DNA of 64,000 nt from the NCBI GenBank assembly GCA_963763135.1, contig CAVXNJ010000009.1:1-64000 (forward strand), given 5' to 3'. The translations under genes were made by a program, and so were the position numbers. This document shows positions 53,268 to 64,000 of the stretch, piece by piece (positions within the stretch are counted from its first letter, which is position 1; each line of letters starts with the position of its first letter). The DNA comes from JANMZO01 sp963763135 (lineage in GTDB: Bacteria > Actinomycetota > Acidimicrobiia > Acidimicrobiales > JANYDT01). The notes beneath the pieces are model-generated. The model was not told the DNA's origin and did not search any database. It saw only the letters and a program-made list of their open reading frames with translations.

Positions 53268-56200
53268 TCACAGCGCGACCTGTATGAGAGCGAGCGAGCC
53301 ACGATCGACGATGAAGCCCCGGCCGGTCACGGGGTCGAAGCGGCGGCGAGGTAGCCGGGTGGCGAGGAGGTCACCGTCGACGTCCAGGTTCGGCTGGAGA
53401 AGGATGCCTCGTCCGTAAGACCGCAGTGTCTTCATCCAGTCGGCATAGCCGCCACGAAGCCCGCCGATGTCACCGGACGCCACGAGCGAAACGGCGTCGG
53501 TTCGGCCCCGATCGAGCAACTGCCGAAGCAGGGGCTCGACGGGTGTGCCGGCGAATTCCAGGACATCGTCGGCAAACACCACGATCCCCTCGGGCGGTGT
53601 CGCCACGGCGAGCACCTTCGTCAGGACTTCCTGCACGGATTCGGGGCCCTCGCCGTGGAGGTCCCATCGGAGGGCCGAGAGCGGGTTCCGGCGACTCGTG
53701 ATCAACACCAGGCGCGGACGCGACGTGGCCCGGTCCAGCGAACGGGCCAACGTTCCAAGGGTCGTCGTCTTCCCTGAGCGGGGCGGACCGGCGACGAGCA
53801 GCGGCGTCTCCAAGGACAATGCGTAGGGTGCCAGGTCAGCATCGTTGATCCCGAGATAGACGGTGGAGCGGGCGTGGCCGATCGGGAGCGACGCGGCTTG
53901 CACCAACTGGGGAAGTTTGCCGACTCCCGGCGCGGTCGCCGTGCTGCGCAATCGAGCTCCCTCGGCATCGAGTTCAAGTTCGGCTCGCTGGGCTTCCCCG
54001 GACCGGATCTCAACGAGCACCCGGTCCATGGCGGCGACGTCGCCCGACTCGGCGGCTGCTGTGAACCGCTCGATACCGGAGTCCGACACGGGGAACGCGA
54101 ACTGCGCTTCCAGACCGTCGACGAGACCGCGTCCGGGCGGTGGCGTACCCACGAACGCGTTGGACCTGACGTCGAGCAGCGCGTATTCGCTTGCGCTCGA
54201 CAGCGCCAAGACGATCTTTCGGCTGATAGCCGACATCAACGCCATTGGGGCCCCGGTTCGTCGGTCGGCGGCAACGACGACGTGCACACCGACCTGGCGA
54301 CCTTCAACGACAAGCTGTGTGAGCGCGCTGAGCCACTTTCCGCCGTCGAGCGTTTCGAATTGCGCGGCGTAGCCGTGCAGCCCGTCGAGCAGCACCACGA
54401 TCCGGGCTTCGTCGGGGTCACCGGGGTTTGCCGACTTGGCCGATCCACGGGCGAGGTACTCCGTAAGGGTGGTAGCCCCTGCTGCAGCGAACAGCTCGGC
54501 GCGTCGCTTCACCGTGTCCACCAGAGTCCCTATAAGACGCTGGACGCGCTCGGTGTCGTCACCGCTCAACACCGCGCCGACCTGCGGAAGAACACTCAAC
54601 GCCGACAGACCGCGACCGGCAAAGTCAAGACCGTAAAGGTGCATAGCATCGGCGTCGTGGTGGCGGGCGAGGGTCATGGCCACGAGACGAAGCAAGGACG
54701 TCTTCCCGCTCCCGGTTCCGCCGAAGATGGCAACGCTTCCGTCCCGGTCGAAGTCGACGATCGCCGGTACGTGCGCCTGGGCCGCCGGGTCGTCGATGAA
54801 GCCGAGCATGCAACTTGCCGCCGATGGGGGAGCGGGCAGATCTCGGAGAGCTACGAGGTCCGGAAGCGGATCGGTCCAGGGCACTGGCGGACGGAGCATC
54901 GAGCCGTCGTCGGACACGAGCGACGCGGCGCCGCGCACGGCATCGATCAGCGCTACGAAATCGTCCGGTCCGGTAACCGCTGGAACCGAACGCGTGGCCG
55001 CTTCCGTGCGAGGACCGAGTCGGCCGAGGGTTCCAAACGTTCGCGTTTGCACGCTCGGCGGCCGGCTGCTCTCGACCAGGCTCGTCCCGATGGTGGAAGC
55101 GGTCTGCAGCTGCGCCGCCTCACGGTTGCCGATCCTCAAGAACGCGCGACCCGGTCGATTCTGCGGGATCGCGGCGGCCGCCTTCGTGCCGACCACCTCT
55201 TGGCTCTCGGTCGGGTCCTGCAGGCGAAGGGCAATCCTGAGGTTCGTGTTGGCCTGGATCTTCGGCGTTATGGCGCCGGTCGCCTGCTGGGTCGACAGGA
55301 TGAGATGAACACCGAGACTGCGCCCGAGCCGGGCGATGTCGACCATCTCGTCGATCACGTTGGCCCCGGCCCGTCCTTCGGCCGCCCGGGCCAGCACCGC
55401 GAACTCGTCTGCCACGATCACGAGGCGGGGCGGAGTTCCGGCCACCCCGGCTCGTTCGAGATCCTTCAGGTCCGAAACTTTGTGCTCCGCGAAAAGTTGC
55501 ATGCGCCGCTGCAACTCGGCGCGCAACCACACGAGCGCACGTCGGACGTTCTGCTCGATCACCGCGTCGCCACCTCCCGCGCCCTGGCGCAGGTTGGTCA
55601 CCAACCCGACGGTATGCGGGAGCCGCAGCATCGGGAGGAACGCGGCGCCACCCTTGAAGTCGATGAGGAGCAACGAAAGACGACTCGGGCTGTGCGTCGC
55701 GGCCATCGACAACAGCAGGCTGCGCAGGAGCTCTGACTTCCCCGAACCCGTGGTACCGACGAGGAATCCGTGCGGACCGTCGGTCACGATGTCGACCGAG
55801 AGTTCTTCGCCCGGCGTGAGCCCGATCGGGGCGCGCAGCGAGCGACTCGTCGTCCACCGGTCGACGATCCGCTGTGGCTCGCGGAGCACGTCGACGCCGC
55901 CGAGCAGGTCAACGAGCAGAACGTTGGACGGCAGATCCTCTTCGTCGGCGCGCCGGGTTGCGTCGCGCAACGGTGCCAGTCCGCGGGCCACGCCTTTCGC
56001 TGCTCCGAGTTCCAGCCCTTCGAGGCGGACACCACGACAGCCCTCGGGTTCATCGGTCCAGCGAACGTCGCCGAGCCCGCCGGTGTCGTCGATGGTGACG
56101 ACCGTGGTGCACGGCGGAGGCAACGCGCTGGGGTCGATACCGAACCACACGAACCCGACGCCGGAGGTTGGACCACTTCGCATTGCCTCGGTGAGCGCGG

Positions 56201-57876
56201 CGAGATCGACCGGAGCGGCGCCGTCGACGAGTACGACCAGATTGCGAACGGGCGGCACGCGATCTGCGCCGGTGGCACGTTCGGGTGCTTCGCCTTCGAT
56301 CGCCTCGCCGAGTCGACGGAGGAAGTCCGCGCATGCGGTAGCGCCTGCGACAAGGTGCGGACCGGAGACCGGCGATGAAGTCGAGCGGGTGTGCGGAAGG
56401 AACTTGAGCCAGTCCCACCGCTCCGCATGGTCGTCGGGGACCATCACGGCAATCGCGAGTTCGGCGGGACTGTGTTGCACGGCCAGTTGCACCGTGATCC
56501 ATCGAGCGAGGTCCTCGAGCGGGTCGAGTGGACCGGCAATGCCAACGCAGCCGCGAACGGCCGCGCCCACCACGGGGACGTCAGAGAGAAGGACGTGACG
56601 CCGCACGGCGTCTTGCAGGTGGGCTTTGACGAGTGCCGGGTCGCCTCCATCGGCCACCTTCACGACCTGACGGGTCGGACGCTCACCCAACCCGAAGCGG
56701 ACCGCGCCGAAGTCGGGGTCCTCGGGCCGCCGCGTCCACAATCCCAGCCGATCGGGAAGTCGGGCCAGTATGAGCACGGGTTCCGGATTCTCGGCTCGAC
56801 GGGCGGTGGCCTCAACCTGCTGTTCCGCGGCAATGCGTTCGTCGGTTTCCGCCAACGCGGTCAACCAGTCGCGAGCCTCGGTCTTGTATCCCGCCTGACC
56901 GCTCTGGCGACGCTCCCACTGTGACGCCATGGCCATCACCGGACTCACCAACACGAGCGCCAGCGAGGCAACGTTGCGCGTGAGGGCGAACGCAACGAGA
57001 CCGGCGACGAGAGGCGCGAGTGCGGCAATCATCGGAAGCCGCTGGCGTCGTGGGCGCTCCGGAGGTTTCGGGTATGTGTGCTCGAGGCCGCGGTACAGCG
57101 GTTGCAGTCGGGGAGGACGATTGAGCGCGACCACGCCGTGGACTACCGCACCGGTACGTGGCGCTTCTTCCTCGATGGCGTCCGCTGCGGCCGGGGGTGA
57201 CTGCGACGCGACCTGGCGCGGCGCCGGTGCGGGCGGCGCTGGCGGGGCGACGGCGCTGATTTCCACACACAAGTCGGTCGCTCCCAACGTCAGCCGCTCA
57301 CGTCCGCGGAGCGTGACCGGGGCCGTGATCGGTGTTCCGTCGACGAGGGTGCGGTTGCTCGAACCGAGATCGGTGACGACCACGGTGATGGATCCGCGCT
57401 CCGGCCGGGTGACGATCCGGGTGTGCTGGCGTCCGACCGACGGATCATCGAGGCGCACGTCGACCGTGCGTGAACGGCCGATGACCGTCGCACCTTCTCG
57501 CAACGCAATGCGCTCACCGCTTCTCGGGCCGGATTGGAAGACGAGTGTGGCCAAGGCCTGACCGGGCATCGCAACCGCTGGCACCATGAGCTGCGTCCGA
57601 TGATGCTCGACGCCAACTCGAACCGTCACGTAGGCGCCGTCGCACAACTGTGTCCGGTCAACGCGATCGTCTGCGGCCAGTGCCGTATGGCCATCGAGCG
57701 AGAGTGTCACGGGCTCGCCGGGAGCGCCGCCGCGCAGGTGCAGCGCGATGGCGTCGGCGAGGTCGCCCACGGTCGCGCCGGGCTCGACTTCGGCGACGAC
57801 GTCGACCCGGCCATCGGCATCGGTGACACCCGCGCCGATGTCATCGCAGCGTCGTGAGGGTCAGGAGAAGATCCAC
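53268..57876 (-). CDS. FHA-containing FtsK/SpoIIIE ATPase, EccC/EssC-like
   Basis: Motor of a type VII-like system. From GTG 57770 the product is 1500 residues; the likely start is GTG 57876 (AAAGG upstream, VDLLLTLTTLR), joined by removing one base near 57847, giving 1535. Order: a short beta domain, FHA (VIGRSRTVDVRLDDPSVGRQ, LGSSNRTLVDG) at about 108-210, two TM helices (APLVAGLVAFALTRNVASLA), and three FtsK ATPase domains with Walker A GTTGSGKSELL (about 705), GGTGSGKTSLL (1055) and GPPRSGKTTTL (1365). Walker B of D1 is LLLIDFKGGAAF. FHA plus TM plus three ATPases resembles Firmicute EssC more than actinobacterial EccC, which lacks FHA. Confidence 0.9.
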
Positions 57877-57886
57877 GGAAGGCCTT

Positions 57887-60047
57887 TCATGACGATGCCG
57901 CGACGATCGCCTGAGCGAGCGCCGGGAGCAGGAGACGAACGGATTGCTCGACCTGGCCGGCGTCGGAACTGGGGGAGAGGAACACGACGAGTTCGCCGTC
58001 GAGCGACGGATCCGCGAGCCCGCGAAAGTGCGAGAGGTCAACTGTCCGCGAATCGTCCATTCCCGCGAGATCGGCGGCCGACGACAGCGACCGCTCACCG
58101 GTCGAACCGAAGACCCAGGATCCGCCCAGCGCGAGCGGAAGCGCGGCGCTCGCACCGCGCTCTTCGAGCGTTGCCGCCCGATTCGAACTCGACGCAACGA
58201 GGCGACCTTCGGCCCGCACGACCGACCGTTCGCCATTGCGGCGAATAGAAAACGACCCGAACCGCATCGCATCATCGACCACCGGTGGGAGTGGATCACG
58301 TACCGATGCCTGGGTGACGCGGAAGGGACGTTCCTGGCCGCCGGTGTCGAGTTGCAAAACGGTGGGGGTGAGGCCGTAGCGAACGCGCACCGGAACTCGA
58401 ACGGTCTTGACGTCGCGAAGTTCAGGGAAGGTGTGCGCCTGCCGGTCGGACCGGCGGCGTCGGAGAACGAAGAAGGCCCCGGTGCCGGCGAGGAGCGCAA
58501 CGGCCAACGCGGCGGCCAACAGCAGCGGTGTCGTCGAGTTTGACTTCGAACCGGTTTGTTTGGGAACCACGGTCGTCGGTGGAGGTGTTGTGGTCTGGAC
58601 CGGGGCTGCCGTCGTCACCGTTGTCGGTGGAACAGTTGTCGCTGGAACTGTTGTCGGTGGCACGGTCGTGGTGACCGCCACGGGGGTTGTGGTCGGAGCC
58701 ACAACTGTCGTCGGCGGCACTTCGGGCACCGGCACGGCGTATACCTGGACTGAGCCGGTTGCGGCTTTGTTCGACAGAAGGACAAGGCTTCCCTCGGCAC
58801 CCTCCTGCGAGTTGGCCGGCGACGCGATGTCGATCGCCACGATCTGCGGGGCCAACCACTGTTGTCGAACGGCGGTGCCTGCCGCATCCAGGATGGCCGG
58901 TCCGCCACGGCGCAGCACGGTCCGACCGCCTCCGGGCAGACGCACGACCACCGCGGTGTCTGGTGCGCCGGTCCGCACAAGCACGTGCACACCCCGAAGC
59001 GTCGGCCCTAGCGGGAACGACGTGGCAACGTCGTCGCACGGTTCAGCCGCGCACGTCGCCACGACATCGTTCGACGGCAACGGCTGAGCACCGCCCAGCG
59101 TTGCCGCGATGCCATCGACCGCGACGACGACCGCGTCGGCATCGTTGGCGAAGAGCACCGCGCCTGGTGCTGCGAGGGAGGTTTCTCTCCGTCCGCAGGT
59201 CTCCGGACCCGCGGACGTTCCCGTCGAGAGAGCGAGAAGCGTGTCCCTCGCAGGACCGCTGAGTTGGGTTGACAGTGCAACCGTTACGAGGCGGACACCG
59301 TCCGACCGAAGGCCGTCGACCACTCCGTCGGGTGCACAGAGTCGCTCGGTGCCAACCGCTACGACACGAGCGCCGCTACCCGGACGGCCCAACTCGATAT
59401 CAGTCGCATACGACTTCGGCGTTCGATCGGTGCGGCGGTCGCTGATGTCGTACTCGCCGTCGGTGATCCACAACAACATCTGACACGGTGACCCACCAAC
59501 CGCGCGAGCGTGGTCGGCCATCGATTCGCCGCGCCGCCAACAGGGCGACGTAGTAGTCGGTGTCGATCGCACGGTTACGCGTGGCGAACGAGGCCGCACC
59601 TTTGAGGGCGCGTTCAGCGCCGGCTCCGTCCATGGTCACCCAGTCGGTGACGACGTCGACTCGCTCCCCGAAGGCGGCGAGGGAGACATCGACCCGACGC
59701 GTGTCCGCCGGACCGACGAGCGCCGCCAAACCCCGCACGACTGTCGTGACCGCGTCAACCCGGCGATTCTTCGGGTCGGTTCGTTTGAGACTGGCCGACG
59801 AATCGACCAGCACCAAGGCGGTGAGTGGTGCGCCCGTGCCGAGGCACTCGTGAAGCGATGCGAACGGGGCATCGGTGCTGGAGACAGCGTCGGCCCGAGC
59901 GGGCCCCGTTGCGTTCAACGACCCGATGATCGTCAGTGCGACCATCAGTACGACCATCAGCAGCGAGCGGTTCGTCCGCGTGGCACGAAGCCACGAGGAC
60001 CGAACGACCAGTGGCATGCGCCGTGACGCCGTCGAAACGAGACCCAT
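57887..60047 (-). CDS. vWA-domain membrane protein (one frameshift)
   Basis: From ATG 60047: signal or TM helix (LLMVVLMVALTIIGSLNATG), then a von Willebrand A domain with a MIDAS motif (LVDSSASLK; Asp82, Ser84, Ser86). At about 59528 one extra base breaks the frame; beyond it QMLLWITDGEYDISDRRTDR continues the vWA fold. A Thr/Pro-rich linker leads to a TM helix (LLLAAALAVALLAGTGAFFV) and a C-terminal cytoplasmic domain. It ends 10 bases before the ATPase start. Corrected length about 719 residues. It is probably a cell-surface or channel component of the secretion system. Confidence 0.8.
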
Positions 60048-60064
60048 CGACTTGTCGTTACTCG

Positions 60065-60328
60065 TCAGACCGACGAGGTGTCCTGCTGCTGCTGCAGTTG
60101 TCCCTGAGCCAGATTTGCTGTTTCCGAAAATGCCTCTGCTATGGAGCTGAGGATGCCGTTGAACTGCGACCACTTGTCGCGGAACATGTCGGCGTCGCCG
60201 CCCTGCCACCACGTGTTGGCGACGACACCATCGACGGTCGAGCGGATCTGGCCGATCGCGTCCACCTGGTTCCGCATGGTTGTGACGAGGGTCTGCATCT
60301 GTTCGACATCGAGGCCTAGCTGTGCCAT
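60065..60328 (-). CDS. WXG100-family protein
   Basis: 87 residues from ATG 60328, preceded by AAGGAG. Helical hairpin with VVANTWWQGGDADMFRDKWS at the turn (WWQGG), and QLQQQQDTSS at the C-terminus. First gene of the seven-gene operon, 17 bases before the vWA gene. Size and motif match EsxA/EsxB-type substrates; no partner hairpin is adjacent, so it may form a homodimer. Confidence 0.9.
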   Translation of the reverse strand: MAQLGLDVEQMQTLVTTMRNQVDAIGQIRSTVDGVVANTWWQGGDADMFRDKWSQFNGILSSIAEAFSETANLAQGQLQQQQDTSSV

Positions 60329-60515
60329 TGCAACTCCTTAGAAGGTGATCGCCGACCGCGTGTCGTCGACCATCTGAGTTTGAGGACCACTCCGGTGCCC
60401 TGCATCCGGGCGATCCCGGAGTTTTCGATGTACGTAGAGTGGTGGCCTACGTAGGCCACCGGGCCCAGTCCGTCGCTCTGAACAGCGGCTATGCACCCGC
60501 TAATGGGTACAGCGG

Positions 60516-63270
60516 ATGCTGTCGTTCATGTTCGGCCGCCACGATGAGAAGGAGCTTCTCGACGAGGCCCTCGCCGGCGCACGAGATGGCAGCGGTCGTT
60601 GCATCGTGTTTGTGGGTGAAGCGGGTAGCGGCAAATCGACCCTGCTTCGACACGCCATCAGCACGGCCAACCCCGGATTCCGGGTCATCGAGGTCACCGG
60701 GGTCGAGACCGAGAGCAAGCTTCTCTGGTCGGGCCTCACCACACTGTTGTGGCCGCTTCGGGAGTTGATCGCTCGCCTGCCCGAGACGCTTGGTGAACCG
60801 CTTCGACGCCTCCTGCACGGCGACATCGGTCCGACCCGCCTCGACCCGCTCTCGGTCGGCGTAGCGGTGCTTCACCTGCTCTCTCTGGCCGCCGAGAACA
60901 CCCCGTGCATGGTCGTGGCCGATGATCTGCAGTGGTTGGACTGGCCGACCGCACAAATCCTGCGGTTCGTCACCCGTCGACTCGGCGAGGATCCGATTGT
61001 CTTCGTCGGGGCGCTTCGACCCCTCGCCCCGTTCGCAATGGAGACGGGGGTATCGACAGAGTGGCCCGGAGCGACTGCGCTTCAGGGCCTCGATGGCGAT
61101 CATGTCGCGGAGCTGTTCGCCGCACTCGGGCGCACGGTCACACCGTCAGTGTGCCGGGAACTCGCGGATCGAACGTCGGGGCATCCGCTCGCCCTGGCGG
61201 AGCTGGCCGCGCTGCTGACCGAGCCGCAGCTGCTCGGGAGCGAGCCACTGCCTTCCGTTCTCCCGGTCAGCCAACTGGTCCGCGACCGCGTCGCAACGCA
61301 GCTCTCCGTGCTCCCGGAACGCACGAGACCGCGCGTTGCTCGTCCTGTCGCTGGACCCGACGATGTGCCGGCCGCAGGCGATGCGCATGTTCGATGCAGC
61401 GGGGGTCGACGAGAGCGATGTCGAACCGGCGTTCACCATCGGTCTCACCACGTCGGCGTTGGCGGGCGCTCGCCTTGTCCACCCACTCGTGCGCGCCGCC
61501 GTCGTGCAACTGGCAACGGAAAACGAACGGGCCAAGGCGCTACGGGACATGGCGTCGACCTATCCGTCGACCGACCTCAAGGGCCTGCTCCTACGGGCCG
61601 AGGCCTGCAGCGGTACAGATGACGCTCTCGCGTCGGAACTCGAGGCGCTCGCCCATCGTCTTCTCGTCACGGTCGACGCGGGCCGCGCCGTTGCGGTGTT
61701 TCGGGAAGCGGCCCGGCTCACGTCCGTGTCCGAGTTTCGTGTGCGACGACGACGAGCGGGCGCCGAGGCCGCGCTTGCGACCGGCGACGTCGACTCCTGC
61801 GCCGCTCTGCTCGCAAAGGCCCGAGTCGACCGGGCCGATCGCGACGAGGCGGCCCGACTACGTATCGTCGAGTCACGCCTGCTCCTTCGCACGACCGGCG
61901 CCACGGTCGACCCGGTCTCGCTTGCTGCTCTGGCCGACGAAGTCGACGCAGAACACCCGTCTCTCGCCGCCGAACTGCTGATCGAAGCCTCGCTGGTGCC
62001 GATGCGTTTCGGACGGGTGATGGAGGCCCTGCCCTACGCCGAGCGGGCCGTTCGTGCGGCCAGTCGGGCCGATCGCCGCGTCCAGCTTCGAGCCGCGGCG
62101 ATCCGTTCCGCGAACCTCGTTCTTGCGTCGGTGGACGGCGCCGTCGAAGAAGCGATGCCGATCGTCGATGAACTCATGAACCTTGATGGCCCGATCATCG
62201 CCGGGCCCTATCTGGTCGAAACCGTCGGCCGGGCTCTCGCGTTCAAGCGCATCTTCCCTGAACTCGACCGGCTCCTTGATCGGGTAATTCACGCGGCGCG
62301 TCGCAACGGCGATGCCTCCGCGCTGGTTCTCCCGCTCACGTGTCAGGCCCTTCGAAACTTCTCGACCCATTACCCGTCGTGTGTTGCTGCTGCGACCGAA
62401 GCCATCGAGCTGGCCGAACGAACCGCGCAGCCAGGGTTGGCCATAGGAGCCAGGGTCATTCTGCCGTCGGCGCTTGCGGCACTTCGTGACGACGGTGCGC
62501 TCGACCGACATCTGGAGCAGCTCGATTCCGTGAACGACCCGGTGGCATTCGTTACGCGGTGCACGGCCCGCGCCCACCACGAACACGCCCTCGGTCACCC
62601 CGGAGCGGCCCTAGCGGCGTTGCAGCCGCTGATTGACTCCCCAACGACGAGAGAGTCCGTGGATCCCTGGCAGCACGACCTCGTTGAGGCATACGCGCTC
62701 ACCGGTCGGGGCCGAGATGCTCGGGCGGAACTCGATCGTCTGACCGTGAATCCGTGGTTGGCAGGTGTGTGGCGCGACGGCGTCGTGAAACGCCTCGAAG
62801 CAATGCTTACCGATGATCTCGACGACGCCGAGCAGTTGGTGCACGAAGCCGTGCGGTTGCTCGACGGTCATCCAAGCCTCGACAGTGCTCGATGCGAGCT
62901 GTGGTGGGGTGAGCGACTCCGGCGGCGACGCCGCCGCTCCGAAGCACGGGTGTACCTTGAGCGCGCACGCGCCCGGTTCGTGGCGGTGGGAGCTACGGCT
63001 TGGCTCGACCGGTGCGACCGCGAACTTGCGGCGATGGGTACGCGTTCAGAAGGCCGCCGGACGAGCGATGTCGTGCTGACGCCACGCGAGCTGCAGATCG
63101 CCCGAGCGATCGTATCGGGTCTCACCCTCGGCCAAGCGGGCGCCCAGCTGTTCATAAGCGCGCGTACGGTCGAGACGCATCTGGCGGCGGTCTACCGGAA
63201 GCTGCAGGTCCGGAACCGGGCTGAACTCGCTGCGCTGGCCGCCTGCGACTCGTCGTTGCTCGGCGTGTGA
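60516..63270 (+). CDS. LuxR-family STAND regulator (one frameshift)
   Basis: From ATG 60516: AAA/P-loop domain with Walker A GEAGSGKSTLL at 34-44 and MVVADDLQWLDW. Near 61330 one extra base shifts the frame; beyond it MLVLSLDPTM continues, then a long TPR-like helical region, and a C-terminal LuxR helix-turn-helix (LTPRELQIARAIVSGLTLGQ, ARTVETHLAAVYRKLQVRNR). Corrected length about 917 residues. It is divergent from the WXG100 operon, with 187 bases between, so it may regulate that operon. Confidence 0.85.
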
Positions 63271-63308
63271 CTCCTCCGACGATCGCGCCCGATGGGCGTT
63301 GTTGCTGG

Positions 63309-64000
63309 TCAGGTCGGAATACGGCTTACCTTCGGACTCTTCACGTTCTCTTCCGAACCGATCTGCCATTCGCCGAACGGGTCGACGTAGAAGTTGAAGA
63401 CGCGAACCCAGCCTTGTTCGATTTCGGTTGCGTTGCGGTAGAACGTCTTTACCGTGTAGGTCGCCTTCACGGGATACACAACGGTTCCGACCTTGCCGTT
63501 GCCCGAGTCCTGCTTGTAACTCCAAGCGCGCGGCGTGCCGATGCGGATGGATGACACCTCAACACTCACGGCACCCTCCTCGCCCGGGTCGACGGCCTGT
63601 TCACCCTTCTTGCAACGGATGACCTTCTTGACCAACTCCGCGTTGGGCTTGGAACGATTCTTCGCAGTCGGCTGTTCGACCGGGCAGTCGATGAAATCCG
63701 GCATTGGCTGGGTTTTACTTTGCGCCTTGGGCGCATTTGCTACGGCCGGCGGCACCAGCTTGGCCACTGGTGCTTTTGCGGCTGAGTTCGTTTGATCTGG
63801 AGCGATGAGACGGAGAACTTCCGGCTTGCACGGGTACTCCACGTTGTTCTCATCTGCTTTGAACCGAAACCAGCTGCCGTCGGGTTGCATCCCGGCACCG
63901 AAATCACCGTCTTTGAACGGCTGGATAGTGCCTTTCATCCACCATGGCCCCTTCGGGTTTCCTGTCACCTCGCATTCGACGCGGTCGCCCGCTTTGTACG
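63309..64000 (-). CDS. hypothetical protein, 5' partial at the window end
   Basis: Runs off the right edge. The visible part begins YKAGDRVECEVTGNPKGPWW (a small beta-barrel repeat of SH3/KOW type, with GTIQPFKDGDFGAGMQPDGS), an Ala/Pro/Lys linker, then a compact domain rich in Val and Lys (PVKATYTVKTFYRNATEIEQ and FNFYVDPFGEWQIG). No signal is visible because the N-terminus is missing. Function unknown. Confidence 0.65.
   Translation of the reverse strand, partial: YKAGDRVECEVTGNPKGPWWMKGTIQPFKDGDFGAGMQPDGSWFRFKADENNVEYPCKPEVLRLIAPDQTNSAAKAPVAKLVPPAVANAPKAQSKTQPMPDFIDCPVEQPTAKNRSKPNAELVKKVIRCKKGEQAVDPGEEGAVSVEVSSIRIGTPRAWSYKQDSGNGKVGTVVYPVKATYTVKTFYRNATEIEQGWVRVFNFYVDPFGEWQIGSEENVKSPKVSRIPT

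Noticed and set aside
53874..55736. Long open frame (620 codons) on the + strand inside the motor gene.
   Set aside because: It is antisense to a gene with three clear ATPase domains; its product is Arg/His/Gly-rich with no family motif, as expected from the complement of high-GC coding DNA. The same applies to frames at 55336-56598 and 49165-50316.
1..64000. CRISPR arrays, tRNA or rRNA genes, insertion sequences, prophage or attachment sites.
   Set aside because: None seen: no regularly spaced repeats with unique spacers, no cloverleaf with CCA-type ends that I could recognise, and no transposase or integrase motifs in the products read.

Overview
The window is high-GC, densely coded DNA with many GTG starts, WXG100 proteins, HxlR/TetR/LuxR/SARP regulators and an FHA-containing FtsK-type ATPase. 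This points to an actinobacterium. An Acidimicrobiia (Ilumatobacter-like) source is my guess; there is no rRNA or other marker here to settle it. I see no tRNA, rRNA, CRISPR array or transposase.

Layout. 1-1.6 kb: 3' part of a LuxR-type regulator. 1.7-11.3 kb: a cupredoxin-like protein, a MacA/MacB-type exporter (adaptor, ATPase, permease), two membrane-anchored or secreted proteins, a small membrane protein and an OmpR-type two-component system, all on the + strand and probably one envelope-stress or export unit. 11.5-14.7 kb: cupin, TRIC/UPF0126-type channel, LLM flavin monooxygenase and a small membrane protein. 14.8-20.6 kb: a catabolic-looking group (enoyl-CoA hydratase, nitroreductase-SRPBCC fusion, HxlR regulator, molybdopterin oxidoreductase, SDR) tied together by four near-identical 15-bp palindromes. 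20.8-23.5 kb: ABC-2 permease remnant, ChaB-like protein, NDH-2-like flavoprotein. 23.7-32.2 kb: phytoene-desaturase-like flavoenzyme, DUF3556-like membrane protein and a branched-chain-amino-acid-type ABC transporter (LivF, LivG, fused LivHM) with a divergent binding protein. 32.4-38.2 kb: acetoacetyl-CoA synthetase fused to a TetR regulator, a cyclic-nucleotide-binding protein, and an ECF sigma factor between two SnoaL-fold proteins. 38.3-44.7 kb: SNF2 helicase, TetR plus divergent quinone-oxidoreductase-type dehydrogenase sharing a perfect palindrome, and two small proteins with a common N-terminal segment.

45-63.3 kb is the most interesting part. Seven genes on the - strand read as one operon: WXG100, a vWA/TM protein, an FHA-FtsK (EccC/EssC-like) ATPase, a second WXG100, a WXG100 protein with a long Gly/Ala-rich tail, an LpqN-like protein, and a Ser/Thr kinase with a beta-propeller-like outer domain. 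None of the other usual ESX components (EccB, EccD, EccE, MycP) is visible. Two large STAND-type regulators, one with a BTAD/SARP C-terminus and one with a LuxR C-terminus, flank it. I read this as a divergent type VII secretion-like system.

Many genes at 0-1.6, 17.8-19.2 and 23.7-29.4 kb, and four near 51-62 kb, are broken by frameshifts. At nearly every break I checked, removing one base restores the conserved frame, which looks more like systematic single-base insertion error than random decay. Coordinates of the broken genes are therefore approximate at their edges.
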